Of a stretch of 64,000 nt of DNA, positions 34,337 through 44,433 are shown in pieces (positions within the stretch are counted from its first letter, which is position 1; each line of letters begins with the position of its first letter). The stretch is from Pseudonocardia nigra. Lineage in GTDB: Bacteria > Actinomycetota > Actinomycetes > Mycobacteriales > Pseudonocardiaceae. The stretch spans positions 1 to 64,000 of the forward strand of contig NZ_JAHKRK010000016.1 of NCBI RefSeq assembly GCF_019396355.1. The letters run 5' to 3'. Position numbers and translations under genes: made by a program. The notes under the pieces are model-generated. The model made no database searches. It was not told where the DNA came from and saw only the letters and a program-made list of their open reading frames with translations.

Positions 34337-34807
34337 ATGGCGGACACGGAGTACGGACCCGGGGGCGGACCGCCGCCCCTGGCGCTCACCGACGAGGAGG
34401 TCGCGCGGCTGCTCGCACAGCAGTCGCAGGCGGTCCTGGCCACCCTCAAGCGGTCCGGGCTCCCGCATCTGATCAACGTGCTGCAGTCGTGGGACCCGGC
34501 CGCCAGGGTCGCGCGGATCTCGACCACCGAGGGTCGCGTCAAGGTCGGGCACCTGCGCCGCGACGCGCGGGCCGCGCTGCACGTGACGGCGCCGGACTTC
34601 CTGGCCTACGGCGTGGCCGAGGGCTCGGCGGAGCTGTCGGCGGTGAGCACCGAGCCCGGCGACGCCACCGGCCGTGAGCTGGCGGCGCTGCGCCCGCCGT
34701 TCCCCGACCCTTCGGAAGAGGCGACGTTCTTCCGGCAGATGGTGGCCGACCGCAGGCTCGTGATCCGCCTGCACGTCGACCGGCTCTACGCCCGCCTCGT
34801 CGCCTAG
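34337..34807 (+). CDS. PPOX-class F420/flavin-dependent oxidoreductase (TIGR03618-like)
   Basis: 156 residues from ATG 34337. Split-barrel signatures: EEVARLLAQQSQAVLATLKRSGLPHLINVLQSWD, ARISTTEGRVKVGHLRRDARAALHVTAPDFLAYGVAEGSAELS and RQMVADRRLVIRLHVDRLYARL. Members of this class reduce or oxidise substrates with F420 or FMN; the substrate is unknown. It ends four bases into the convergent XRE-cupin gene and is preceded by an AT-rich inverted repeat. Confidence 0.85.
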   Translation: MADTEYGPGGGPPPLALTDEEVARLLAQQSQAVLATLKRSGLPHLINVLQSWDPAARVARISTTEGRVKVGHLRRDARAALHVTAPDFLAYGVAEGSAELSAVSTEPGDATGRELAALRPPFPDPSEEATFFRQMVADRRLVIRLHVDRLYARLVA

Positions 34808-35358
34808 ACGTACTCCATGATCAGCACCGCGGTCGAGCCCGGCTCGAAGGCCTCGTAGGTGTGCGGCCGGTCGGCGGGGAAACGGGCGTAGTCGCCCGGG
34901 CCGAGGTCCACCTCGGCACCCACCGGCCCGGTTCGCCACCGGCCCGCGGTGACGAGCAGGTGCTCGGTGGTGCCGCGGATGTGCGCGTGTGCCTCGCGGG
35001 GCGGGCCGGGCTCGGCGGTGATGAGGTGCAGGTCGCGGCGCGCGCCCGGGGGACACGCGGCGAGCACCGTGCCCGTGAACGGGGCGTGCTCGGAGCGGAT
35101 CGCCACGCCCTCGCCTGCGCGCAGCACCTGCACCGGGGGGCCGGGCGGGTCGACGAGCCGGCTGAACGGGACGTCGAGCGCCACGGCGAGCGCCCACAGC
35201 GTCTCCACGCTCGGGTTGCCGGCTCCGGCCTCGAGCTGTGAGAGCGTGGACTTCGCGATCCCGGCCCGCCGGGCGAGCTCGGCGAGCGAGATGCCGTGCC
35301 GTTCCCGCTCACGGCGCAGCACCGCCGCGATCGACTCCACGAGTTCCGTTCGTTCCAT
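34804..35358 (-). CDS. XRE-family regulator with C-terminal cupin
   Basis: 184 residues: helix-turn-helix (GISLAELARRAGIAKSTLSQLEAGAGNPSVETLWALAVALDVPFSRLV, residues about 22-69) and a cupin (TAEPGPPREAHAHIRGTTEHLLVTAGRWRTGPVGAEVDLGPGDYARFPADRPHTYEA). Such SutR/PuuR-like proteins sense small molecules. It is divergent from azlCD; two identical 18-bp palindromes lie between the starts, so it very probably represses both itself and the exporter. GAGGTG precedes the ATG. Confidence 0.9.
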   Translation of the reverse strand: MERTELVESIAAVLRRERERHGISLAELARRAGIAKSTLSQLEAGAGNPSVETLWALAVALDVPFSRLVDPPGPPVQVLRAGEGVAIRSEHAPFTGTVLAACPPGARRDLHLITAEPGPPREAHAHIRGTTEHLLVTAGRWRTGPVGAEVDLGPGDYARFPADRPHTYEAFEPGSTAVLIMEYV

Positions 35359-35367
35359 CGGTCACCT

Positions 35368-35385
35368 CGTTCGGCTTGACGAACG
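35368..35385. promoter_or_regulatory. Operator 1, CGTTCG-N6-CGAACG
   Basis: Perfect inverted repeat (arms 35368-35373 and 35380-35385), ten bases before the XRE gene start. An additional half site CGTTCG is at 35347-35352 in the XRE coding start. Confidence 0.75.
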
Positions 35386-35412
35386 CACCGCGGGTCGTCC
35401 ATTCTGGCGGAC

Positions 35413-36123
35413 GTGCGTTCGCTTCTCCGAACGATAGACCGGGGTGACCTCCGGGACGCCGTGGCCATCGCCGCGGCCGTCGGCGTGGTCGGGGCGTCCT
35501 TCGGTGCCCTGGGGAGCGCGGCGGGGCTCGCGCTGCCGCTCATCGTCGGGCTCTCGGTGCTCGTGCTCGCGGGTGCCTCGCAGTTCCTCGTGGTGGCGGT
35601 GGTGGCCGCGGGCGGGGGACCGGTCGCCGCCGTGGTCGGCGGACTGCTGATCAACGCCCGGCACCTGCCCTACGGGCTCGCGATGGGTGACACGGTGGGC
35701 GACCGCCTGCCTGCGCGGCTGCTCGGCGCGCACCTCCTGATCGACGAGGTGGTCGCGTTCTCCCGCGCCCGGGGGACCGGACGGCGCGCCCGCACTGCCT
35801 ACTGGTTGTGCGGGGCGTTGCTGTTCACGTTCTGGAACATCGGCACCGTGGTGGGCGCCCTCGCGGGTGCCGCGGTGCCGGACCCGGACACCTTCGGCGT
35901 CGATGCGGCGTTCCCGGCGGGCTTGCTGGCGCTGCTGGTCCCGGCGCTGCGCCGCGCCGACGCGCGCCGGGTGGGGCTCGCCGCGGCAGCCGTCGCCCTG
36001 CTCGCCACGCCGGTGCTGCCCGCCGGGCTGCCGGTGCTGGCCGGGATGCTCGGCCTGCTGGCCGCCGGCACCCAGCGCAGCGCGCCGGAGGCGGCACCGT
36101 GCGCAGATCGGGGGTCGCGGTGA
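35413..36123 (+). CDS. azlC: AzlC-family branched-chain amino acid exporter subunit
   Basis: 236 residues from GTG 35413. Polytopic with the AzlC signatures GASFGALGSAAGLALPLIVGLSVLVLAGASQFLVV, LLINARHLPYGLAMGD and the AYWLCGALLFTFWNIGTVVGALAG helix. With AzlD it exports branched-chain amino acids or analogues. azlD overlaps it by four bases. The start codon lies inside the second operator, so repressor binding would block initiation. Regulator: divergent XRE-cupin gene. Confidence 0.9.
   Translation: MRSLLRTIDRGDLRDAVAIAAAVGVVGASFGALGSAAGLALPLIVGLSVLVLAGASQFLVVAVVAAGGGPVAAVVGGLLINARHLPYGLAMGDTVGDRLPARLLGAHLLIDEVVAFSRARGTGRRARTAYWLCGALLFTFWNIGTVVGALAGAAVPDPDTFGVDAAFPAGLLALLVPALRRADARRVGLAAAAVALLATPVLPAGLPVLAGMLGLLAAGTQRSAPEAAPCADRGSR
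35416..35433. promoter_or_regulatory. Operator 2, CGTTCG-N6-CGAACG, over the azlC start
   Basis: Same inverted repeat as operator 1 (arms 35416-35421 and 35428-35433), 48 bases away centre to centre, overlapping the first codons of azlC. Confidence 0.75.
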
Positions 36124-36428
36124 ACTGGCCCGCGGTACTCGCCCTCGCCGCGGGCACGTACCTGCTGCGGCTCACGGGCCTGGTGCTGCGCAACCGGGTG
36201 CGGATCCCGGCGCGGGTCGAGCGCTACCTCGACCTCGGCGCCACCGCGCTGCTGGTCGCGCTGGTGGCGACCGCGGCGCTGACCGACGGGGACGGCTTCG
36301 CGGGCTGGGCGCGGCCCGCGGGCGTGGCGGTCGGCGCGCTGGCCGCGTGGCGCCGTGTCCCGTTCGTGCTGGTGGTGGTGCTGGCCGCGGCGACGACGGC
36401 GGCGTTGCGGTACCTCGGCGTGCCCTGA
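36120..36428 (+). CDS. azlD: AzlD-family branched-chain amino acid exporter subunit
   Basis: 102 residues from GTG 36120, in a GTGA overlap with azlC. Four hydrophobic helices: WPAVLALAAGTYLLRLTGLVL, the LDLGATALLVALVATAAL segment, ARPAGVAVGALAAW and VPFVLVVVLAAATTAALRYL. Small partner of AzlC in branched-chain amino acid export. Followed by a 20-bp hairpin. Confidence 0.88.
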   Translation: MNWPAVLALAAGTYLLRLTGLVLRNRVRIPARVERYLDLGATALLVALVATAALTDGDGFAGWARPAGVAVGALAAWRRVPFVLVVVLAAATTAALRYLGVP

Positions 36429-36458
36429 GCGGATCGGCCCGCGGGAGCCACGACCGGA

Positions 36459-36513
36459 TTGCAGCAAAGCCACTTTCATGCAAGCTCCTTGCGTGAAAGT
36501 GGCTTTGCTGCAA
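36459..36513. terminator. Long intergenic hairpin H2 (20-bp perfect stem)
   Basis: Arms 36459-36478 (TTGCAGCAAAGCCACTTTCA) and 36494-36513 pair perfectly; the 15-base loop folds further (GCAAG CTC CTTGC), giving nearly 27 stacked pairs with a three-base tip. Located after azlD. Same arm consensus as hairpins H1 and H5. Confidence 0.7.
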
Positions 36514-36569
36514 CGGGCGGGTCCACCGACCGGCCGACCCGCCGGAACGCGGCATGGGAGGCTCGGGGC

Positions 36570-37915
36570 GTGCGCTGTCTGGTGATCGGGGCGACCGGCT
36601 ACGTCGGGTCCCGGCTGGTGCCCCGGCTGCTGGCCGGGGGCTACGAGGTCCGGTGCCTGGTCCGGGATCCCGCCAAGGCGGCCCGGCAGGAGTGGGCGGA
36701 CGCGGTCGAGGTCGTGCCCGGTGACGTGGCGCGGGGCGCCGCCGACGCGTGCCGCGGGATGGACGCGGTGTTCTACCTCGTGCACTCGATGGACGGCCCG
36801 GCATTCGCGGCGCGCGACCCGGCCGCGGCGGGGACGGTCGCCGAGGCTGCGCGGGCCGCGGGCGTTCGCCGGGTCGTCTACCTCGGCGGTCTCCAGCCGG
36901 TGGGGCCGGAGAGCTCGGAGCACCTGGCGTCGCGCCGGGAGGTCGGCGAGGTCCTGCTGACCTCCGGGGTGCCCACGGCGGTGCTGCAGGCCGGGATCGT
37001 GGTCGGGGCGGGCTCGGCGAGCTTCGCGATGATCCGCAGGCTCGCGACGTCGGCGCCGGTGCTGGTGCTGCCGGACCGGGCGTGGAACGTCGTGCAGCCG
37101 ATCGGCATCGACGACGTGCTGCACCACCTCGTGGCCTGCCTGGACCTGCCGCCGGAGGTCGCCGGGACCTTCGACGTGGGCGGTCCCGAGGTCCTCACCT
37201 ACGCCGACCTGGTCGCCGGGTGCGCGGTGGCCGCCGGGCTGCCGCGGCCGGTCACCGTGCCCGTCCCCGGTGCGGCACCGCGCCTCACCGCTCGCCTCGT
37301 CGGCGCGCTGACCTCGGTGGACCGGCACCTGGCCGGACCGCTGCTGGAGTCGATGGCCCACGACCTGGTGTGCCGCAACCCGCCGCCCGCGGGCCCGCCG
37401 CCGGGTGGGCCCACGCCGTACCCGGAGGCGGTGCGCCGGGCGCTCGCCGGCGGTGCCCCCGAGGAGCTGGTGAGCGAGCACGTCGAGGACGTCGCCGCGC
37501 CCCCGGGCGCGGTGTGGGAGGTGATCAGTGGGCTCGGCGGCGACACCGGCTGGTACACGGTGCCCGGCGTGTGGGCGCTGCGGGGTGCGCTCGACGCCCT
37601 GCTCGGCGGCGTCGGCGCCCGGCGGACCCGACCGGAGCGGCTCGTCCCGGGCGCCGCGCTCGACTGGTGGCGGATCGAGGACGTCGAGCCGGGCCGGGTG
37701 CTGCGGCTGCGGGCGGAGATGCGGCTGCCGGGGGTGGCGCGGCTGGAGCTGCGCGCCGAGTCCACGGCCGACGGCGGCAGCCGCTACGTGCAGCGGGTGA
37801 CGTTCCGCCCGCACGGCGCGGCGGGCCGGGCGTACTGGTAGCGCAGCTCCCGGTGCACGCGTTCGTCTTCGCGGTGATGGCCCGCACCGTCGCCGGGGTG
37901 GCCGCCCGCGGGTGA
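36570..37915 (+). pseudogene. SDR/NAD(P)-binding protein with DUF2867 tail, apparent single-base frameshift near the end
   Basis: From GTG 36570: LVIGATGYVGSRLVPRLLAGGYEVRCLVRDP (Rossmann GxxGxxG), YLVHSMDG, YLGGLQP, then a DUF2867 domain (EHVEDVAAPPGAVWEVISGLGGDTGWYTVPGVWALRG ... VQRVTFRPHG). A stop at 37839-37841 follows GRAYW, but the neighbouring frame continues AQLPVHAFVFAVMARTVAG to a stop at 37915, the usual family ending. One missing base near 37840 explains this. Even if real, only about 24 C-terminal residues are altered. Function unknown. Confidence 0.8.
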
Positions 37916-37937
37916 GCCCGCCGCCGACCCGGGCGGC

Positions 37938-39104
37938 TCAGGCCGGGGTGACCAGGCGCCGTGCGGCGGGGAGCGCCAGCGCGGCGGCCACGACCCCGGT
38001 GACGACCGCGAGCTCGGCCAGCGGCACGGCGAACCCGTCGGCGCCCCCGGCCACCGACAACAGCAGCGGGACGCCGAAGCCGAGGTAGGCGCAGGCGTAG
38101 AAGGTGCCGGTCAGCGCGCCGCGGGCGGTGGGCGAGGCGAGCTGCGCCACCATCGTCAGCCCGGCGGCCAGGCACAGCCCGTAGGCGACGCCGAGCAGCA
38201 GCGCCACCGGCACGAGCAGCGGCCACGCGTCGAGCCCCACCCCGAACAGGCTGAGCCCGAACCCGGCCGCGCCGAGCCCGAGCCCGGCCGGGCCGGCGCG
38301 CACGGCGCCGAGCCTGCGGCCGAGCGGCTGGGCGAACACGCCGGTCAGCAGCGTGACGCCGGCCATCAGCCCGGTGACGGCCACGGCGATCTGCGGCATC
38401 GACGGGGTGAGCAGCAGCGGCAGCACCGTCACCGCGGTGGACGGGAAGGTGAACACGCCGACGGCGACCGGCAGCACCACCAGCGCGAACGGCAGCCGCG
38501 CCCCGGCAGGCACCCCGAGGTTGATCACGGGCCCGGCCCGGCGGTCCCGGGCGGTCAGCGTCTCCGGGACGCCCACCAGCAGCGCGAGCCCGACGAGCAT
38601 CAGCGCCACGTGCACCAGGTACGGCAGCACGGTGGGGGCGGGCGCCCATTGCGCGAGCAGCCCGGACACCAGCGGCCCGATCGCCCAGCCGCCGCCGAGC
38701 GCGGCGGTGGTGAGCCGCGCGGCCCGGCCCGGCTCGCCGACGAGCTCCCCGAGCCAGGCGGTGCCCACGCTGAACACGACCCCCGACACGGCGCCCTGGA
38801 GGAACCGGCACAGGAACAACAGCGCCACCGACGAGCCCGCGCCGAGGAACAGCAGCGACGTCACCACCGACAGCAGCACGAACGGGACGACGACCGGGCG
38901 CCGTCCGAACCGGTCCGACGCCGACCCGGCCAGCAGCAGCGCGGGCACGAGCCCGGCGGCGTAGACGGCGAACGCCCCGGTGAGCCCGGTGGCCGACAGG
39001 TCGAGGGTGTCGCGGTAGACGAACAGCAGTGGGGTGGGCACGTTGGTGCCGAACGCGACGACGAACACGGCGGTCCACAGGCCGGGTACCGGGGACCGTC
39101 GCAC
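37938..39104 (-). CDS. MFS transporter
   Basis: 388 residues with twelve hydrophobic segments. The loop 2-3 signature is GSASDRFGRRPVVVPF and the second-half equivalent is AQPLGRRLGAVRAG; an intact FLCRFLQGAVSGVVFSVGTAWLGEL segment covers helices 4-5. Probably a proton-driven drug or metabolite exporter. It lies ten bases after the EF-G-like gene on the same strand and may be cotranscribed with it. Substrate unknown. Confidence 0.9.
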   Translation of the reverse strand: MRRSPVPGLWTAVFVVAFGTNVPTPLLFVYRDTLDLSATGLTGAFAVYAAGLVPALLLAGSASDRFGRRPVVVPFVLLSVVTSLLFLGAGSSVALLFLCRFLQGAVSGVVFSVGTAWLGELVGEPGRAARLTTAALGGGWAIGPLVSGLLAQWAPAPTVLPYLVHVALMLVGLALLVGVPETLTARDRRAGPVINLGVPAGARLPFALVVLPVAVGVFTFPSTAVTVLPLLLTPSMPQIAVAVTGLMAGVTLLTGVFAQPLGRRLGAVRAGPAGLGLGAAGFGLSLFGVGLDAWPLLVPVALLLGVAYGLCLAAGLTMVAQLASPTARGALTGTFYACAYLGFGVPLLLSVAGGADGFAVPLAELAVVTGVVAAALALPAARRLVTPA

Positions 39105-39113
39105 CCGTGCACG

Positions 39114-41279
39114 CTACCCCTCGCCGGTCCGTCCGGGCGCCGGTTCGTAGCGGGCGAACCGGCGGGTGAACGTCGCCGCGCCACCCGTCATCGCCCGCAC
39201 GTCCACCGCGTAGCGCACCAGCTCCGTGCACGGCACCTCGGCTCGTACCAGCGACCGCCCCGGACCGGCGACGTCGGTGCCGAGCACACGTCCGCGGCGG
39301 CCGGACAGGTCGCCGAGCACGGTGCCGAGGTGCTCGTCGGGGATCCGCACGGTCACCTCGTCGAGCGGTTCGAGCAGGACCGTGCCGCACGCAGCGGCGG
39401 CCTCCCGCAGCGCCAGCGCCCCCGCGGTCTGGAAGGCGGCGTCGGAGGAGTCGACGCTGTGGGCCTTGCCGTCGACGAGCGTGGCGCGCAGGTCGACCAC
39501 GGGGTGGTGGGCGTCGGTGAGGCCGCGCTCCATCTGTGCGCGGATGCCCTTCTCGACGCTCGGCACGTACTGGGTGGGCACCGCCCCGCCGACGACCTTC
39601 GAGACGAACTCGAAGCCCGCCCCGCGCGGCAGCGGCTCGAACTCGACGTGGCACACCGCGTACTGGCCGTGGCCGCCGGACTGCTTGACGTGCCGGCCGG
39701 TCACCCGGGCCGGTTTGGCGATCGTCTCGCGCATCGGCACCCGCACCGGTTCGGTGTCGACCTCGGCGCCGCCCGCGCGCAGCCGCGACAGCACGACGTC
39801 GGCGTGTGCCTCGCCCATGCACCACAGCACCGTCTGGTGGGTCTCCGGGCTGCGTTCCAGGCGCAGCGCCGGGTCCGCGGAGACGATCTTGGCCAGGGTC
39901 CGGCCGAGCGCGTCCTCGTCCGCCCGGCTGTGCGCGACCACCGCCAGCGGGAGCAGCGGGTCCGGCAGGTCCCAGCACGACAGCAGGAGCGGGTGGTCGG
40001 CGGCCGACACCGTGTCGCCGGTCTCGGCCGAACCGATCTTGGTGAGCGCGCAGATGTCGCCCGCGATGCAGGCCTCGACCTCCTGCAGCGTGGCGCCGAG
40101 CGGGGAGTAGACGTGCGCGAGGCGCTCGTCGACGTCGTGACCGTCCTCGGGTTCCGTGGTGCGCTGCTCGGGGATGGCGGCGTCGTGCCCCCCGAGCGGG
40201 TGCTCACCGAGGTGGTGGCCGCTGACGTGGACGGTCGTGTCCGGGCGCAGCGTGCCGGAGAACACCCGCACCAGCGCGACCCGCCCGACGTAGGCGTCGG
40301 CCGAGGTGCGCACGACCTCCGCGGCGAGCGGCCCGTCGGGGTCGGCCTGCAGGGGCGGGTGGGCGGTGCCGTCGACGCCGGACACGCCCGGCAGCGGGTG
40401 CTCCAGCGGCGACGGGAACCCGCCGACGAGCACCTCGAGCAGCGCGTCGAGGCCGAGGCCCGCGCCGGCGCAGACCGGGATCACCGGGTGGAAGGTGCCG
40501 CGCGCGACCGCGGTCTCCAGGTCGTCGATGAGCGTGGCCAGGTCGATGTCCTCGCCGCCGAGGTAGCGCTCCATGAGCGTCTCGTCCTCGGACTGCTCGA
40601 TGATGCCCTCGATCAGCTCGCCGCGGGCGTCCTCGGCGCCCGGCGGCGCCTGCCCGGCCGGGGTCTGCGAGAGCAGCGCGTACAGGTCGCCGACCCGGTC
40701 GCCGTCACGGATCGGCAGGTAGAGCGGGGCCACACCACCGCCGAAGGCGTCCTGGCAGGCCGCGATCGTGGCGTCGAGGTCGGCGCGGGCGTGGTCGCAG
40801 CGGGCCACGACCACGGCGCGGGGCATGCCGACCGCGGCGCACTCCTCCCACTGCGCGACCGTCGTGGGGTCGATCGCGCCCTCGCGGCCCTCGTGGGCCG
40901 GGACGACGAAGAGCGCGGCGTCGGCGGCGCGCAGCCCGGCGCGCAGTTCGCCGACGAAGTCCCCGTAGCCCGGTGTGTCGATCAGGTTGATCTTGATGCC
41001 GTCGTGCACCACCGGCGCGACCGACAGCGCCACCGAACGCTGCTGGCGGACCGCGGCCGGGTCGTGGTCGCACACGGTGGTGCCGTCGAGCACCGTGCCG
41101 ACCCGGGGGATCGCGCCCGTGTGTGCGAGCAGCGCCTCCACGAGCGTGGTCTTCCCCGCCCCGGAAGGCCCGACGAGCACGACGTTGCGCACCTTCGCCG
41201 GGTCGCCGACGGCCGGTGTCCGGCCCCCCGCGCGCTGCCCACTGTCGGCTCTGCCGGCCACTGCTGCTCTGACGGCCAC
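39114..41279 (-). CDS. Elongation factor G-like GTPase (EF-G2 type)
   Basis: 721 residues from GTG 41279, eight bases after GGAGGT. G1 is GPSGAGKTTLVEALL, G3 is IDTPGYGDFVGEL. The usual G4 NKxD is replaced by VARCDHARAD, and switch I is short. Domains II-V follow (VARVFSGTLRPDTTVHV, GDICALTKI, then KQSGGHGQYAVCHVEFEPL, RRGRVLGTD and PCTELVRYAVDVRAMTGG). The divergent G4 and the length place it with the EF-G-like paralogues, not with the ribosomal translocase encoded near rpsL. Possible roles are ribosome rescue or antibiotic protection. Confidence 0.9.
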   Translation of the reverse strand: MAVRAAVAGRADSGQRAGGRTPAVGDPAKVRNVVLVGPSGAGKTTLVEALLAHTGAIPRVGTVLDGTTVCDHDPAAVRQQRSVALSVAPVVHDGIKINLIDTPGYGDFVGELRAGLRAADAALFVVPAHEGREGAIDPTTVAQWEECAAVGMPRAVVVARCDHARADLDATIAACQDAFGGGVAPLYLPIRDGDRVGDLYALLSQTPAGQAPPGAEDARGELIEGIIEQSEDETLMERYLGGEDIDLATLIDDLETAVARGTFHPVIPVCAGAGLGLDALLEVLVGGFPSPLEHPLPGVSGVDGTAHPPLQADPDGPLAAEVVRTSADAYVGRVALVRVFSGTLRPDTTVHVSGHHLGEHPLGGHDAAIPEQRTTEPEDGHDVDERLAHVYSPLGATLQEVEACIAGDICALTKIGSAETGDTVSAADHPLLLSCWDLPDPLLPLAVVAHSRADEDALGRTLAKIVSADPALRLERSPETHQTVLWCMGEAHADVVLSRLRAGGAEVDTEPVRVPMRETIAKPARVTGRHVKQSGGHGQYAVCHVEFEPLPRGAGFEFVSKVVGGAVPTQYVPSVEKGIRAQMERGLTDAHHPVVDLRATLVDGKAHSVDSSDAAFQTAGALALREAAAACGTVLLEPLDEVTVRIPDEHLGTVLGDLSGRRGRVLGTDVAGPGRSLVRAEVPCTELVRYAVDVRAMTGGAATFTRRFARYEPAPGRTGEG

Positions 41280-41498
41280 TGGGGACCACCTCCGCGACAC
41301 TGCGCTCGTCGGTGAGACTCGTGATGCGTGTGCGCCATCTCACACCCGCTCCCGGCAGGTCACAACCCCTGCGGCTCGTCGGAGTGGTGTCCGGCCGGCC
41401 CCGGCGCAGCACGCGTGCCATGGCTACGTCGGTCGCGGTAGCGGGGGAGTCGACCCCGGGCGGACGACGGGCGAGGCGCGGCGCGCCAGGCTCGGGCC

Positions 41499-42074
41499 AT
41501 GACGCGAAACGTGGCGATCGACGTCCCCGCCGACCCGGCGGCAGCCGAGCTCGCGCCGGGGTGGTGGACGGTCGACCCGGCCCGCACGCGACTGCTGCTC
41601 GACACGCAGGTGCTCGGTGCGGTCGCGGTCCGCGCCCGGTTCCCCCGGGTGTCCGGCGCGGTGGAGGTGACGGCCGGGCCGCCCGCCGGTCCGGTGGCCG
41701 TCGCGGTCGACGTCGCGGTCGAGACCGCGTCGCTGACCAGCGGCAGCCCCCGCCTGGACGCGCTGCTGGGCGCGTCGGGGCTCGTCGACCCGGCGGCCGG
41801 GCCGCTGATCCGCTATCGCGCGCGGCGGCTGCCGATCGGCGCGCCGCGCACCGTCGACGGCTCGCTCGCCACCGCGCGCGGGGAGCGACCGGTGCGGCTC
41901 ACCGTCGTCGACGCCGGCATGGCGGCGACCGGGTTCCGGCTGCACCTGCGCGGCGTCGTCGACCGGGAGACCGTCGCCGGGTTGCTGGCCCGGCCCGGCG
42001 CGGCCCGGCTGATCGGCCCCCGGTCGCGCCTCGACCTGACCGTGGCGCTGGCCCCGACCGCGGCGTGCGGATGA
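41499..42074 (+). CDS. YceI-family lipocalin-like protein
   Basis: 191 residues. The YceI pattern is visible: AELAPGWWTVDPARTRLLLDTQVLGAVAVRARFPRVSGAVEV, DVAVETASLTSGSPRLDALLGASGLVD, and LRLTVVDAGMAATGFRLHLRGVVDRE. YceI proteins bind isoprenoids in a beta-barrel. No signal peptide, so cytoplasmic. Divergent from the EF-G-like gene across 219 bases in which I see no clear element. Confidence 0.75.
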   Translation: MTRNVAIDVPADPAAAELAPGWWTVDPARTRLLLDTQVLGAVAVRARFPRVSGAVEVTAGPPAGPVAVAVDVAVETASLTSGSPRLDALLGASGLVDPAAGPLIRYRARRLPIGAPRTVDGSLATARGERPVRLTVVDAGMAATGFRLHLRGVVDRETVAGLLARPGAARLIGPRSRLDLTVALAPTAACG

Positions 42075-42201
42075 GCGGGGCTCCGCAATGCGGAGAGCGG
42101 GGCCGGCCGGCGGCGCGTATCTGACCGCGCGCCGGCTGGTGCGCGAGCCGGACGAGGTCCTCGTCACCGCGGCCGGAGCACGGCCCTGCCGGGACCGCCG
42201 G

Positions 42202-42207
42202 TAGGGT
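42202..42207 (+). promoter_or_regulatory. -10 box of the malic enzyme gene (leaderless)
   Basis: TAGGGT seven bases before the GTG at 42215 with no ribosome site between. Confidence 0.5.
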
Positions 42208-42214
42208 TTCGCCC

Positions 42215-43609
<1,395 letters not shown>

Positions 43610-43706
43610 CCCGCGCGAGTCGGCACAAGTTGGCGCGCGAGCCGGCACGGATTGGCGGGCGAACCGGCGCGAACCGGCGGGCGACACGGTCCGCGGAGGC
43701 GCCGAT

Positions 43707-43712
43707 TACCCT
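43707..43712 (+). promoter_or_regulatory. -10 box of pdxT (leaderless)
   Basis: TACCCT ends seven bases before the GTG at 43720 and supports that start. Confidence 0.4.
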
Positions 43713-43719
43713 GGTCGGC

Positions 43720-44358
43720 GTGGTTCCCGTGATCGGTGTGCTGGCCCTGCAGGGCGACGTCCGCGAGCATGTGGCGGCGGTGACGGCGTGCGGCGACGTC
43801 CGCGCGGTGCCGGTGCGCCGCCCGTCCGAACTGGACGCGGTCGACGCGCTGGTGATTCCCGGCGGCGAGTCCACCACGATGAGCCGCCTGCTCGAGACGT
43901 TCGACCTGCTCGACCCGCTGCGCAAGCGGATTGCCGGCGGCATGCCCGCCTACGGCTCGTGCGCCGGGATGATCCTGCTCGCGAACGAGGTGCTCGACGG
44001 CCGCCCCGACCAGCAGCAGCTCGGCGGGCTCGACGTCGTCGTCCGGCGCAACGCGTTCGGCCGCCAGGTCGACTCGTTCGAGACCGACCTGGAGTTCACG
44101 GGGGTGGCCGGCGAGCCGGTCCGCGCGGTGTTCATCCGCGCGCCCTGGGTGGAGTCGACCGGCGCCGAGGTGGAGGTGCTCGCCTCCGTCCCGCAGCGCA
44201 CGGCCTCCGGTGCCGACGCCGGCGCGGCGGCCGGCCGGGCGGTGGCGGTACGCCAGGGCCCGGTACTGGCCACCGCGTTCCACCCCGAGCTGACGGGCGA
44301 CACCCGCGTCCACGCCCTGTTCTGCCGCATGGTGCGGGACCTGGCCGCCGCGGTGTAG
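43720..44358 (+). CDS. pdxT: Pyridoxal 5'-phosphate synthase glutaminase subunit
   Basis: 212 residues from GTG 43720. Triad-type glutaminase: [38 protein letters not shown] with the nucleophile Cys (about 80), [25 protein letters not shown] and [10 protein letters not shown] with His and Glu (about 187 and 189). Supplies ammonia to PdxS. The upstream 110 bases hold a short run of GGCGGGCGAACCGGC-type repeats and a -10 box. In mycobacteria the next gene is yebC; here a bracketed foreign-looking gene separates them. Confidence 0.96.
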   Translation: MVPVIGVLALQGDVREHVAAVTACGDVRAVPVRRPSELDAVDALVIPGGESTTMSRLLETFDLLDPLRKRIAGGMPAYGSCAGMILLANEVLDGRPDQQQLGGLDVVVRRNAFGRQVDSFETDLEFTGVAGEPVRAVFIRAPWVESTGAEVEVLASVPQRTASGADAGAAAGRAVAVRQGPVLATAFHPELTGDTRVHALFCRMVRDLAAAV

Positions 44359-44380
44359 CCGGCCGCCGCCCCGACCAAGT

Positions 44381-44433
44381 GCCAGCAAGGTGGCGATACT
44401 GTCACTGGACGGCAGTATCGCCACCTTGCTGGC
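44381..44433. repeat. Hairpin repeat H3 (21-bp perfect stem), left bracket
   Basis: Left arm 44381-44401 begins GCCAGCAAGGTGGCG and pairs perfectly with 44413-44433; loop of 11 bases. The same hairpin recurs at 45459-45512, so the pair brackets the gene 44402-45394. The last residues of that gene are encoded in the hairpin. Confidence 0.85.

Noticed and set aside
42089-42205. 38-codon frame between yceI and the malic enzyme gene
   Set aside because: No ribosome site and no recognisable features; it overlaps the likely malic enzyme promoter.
43615-43700. GGCGGGCGAACCGGC-type repeats before pdxT as a riboswitch
   Set aside because: Short imperfect repeats without a stable fold; the likely -10 box lies downstream of them, so they are probably not transcribed with pdxT.
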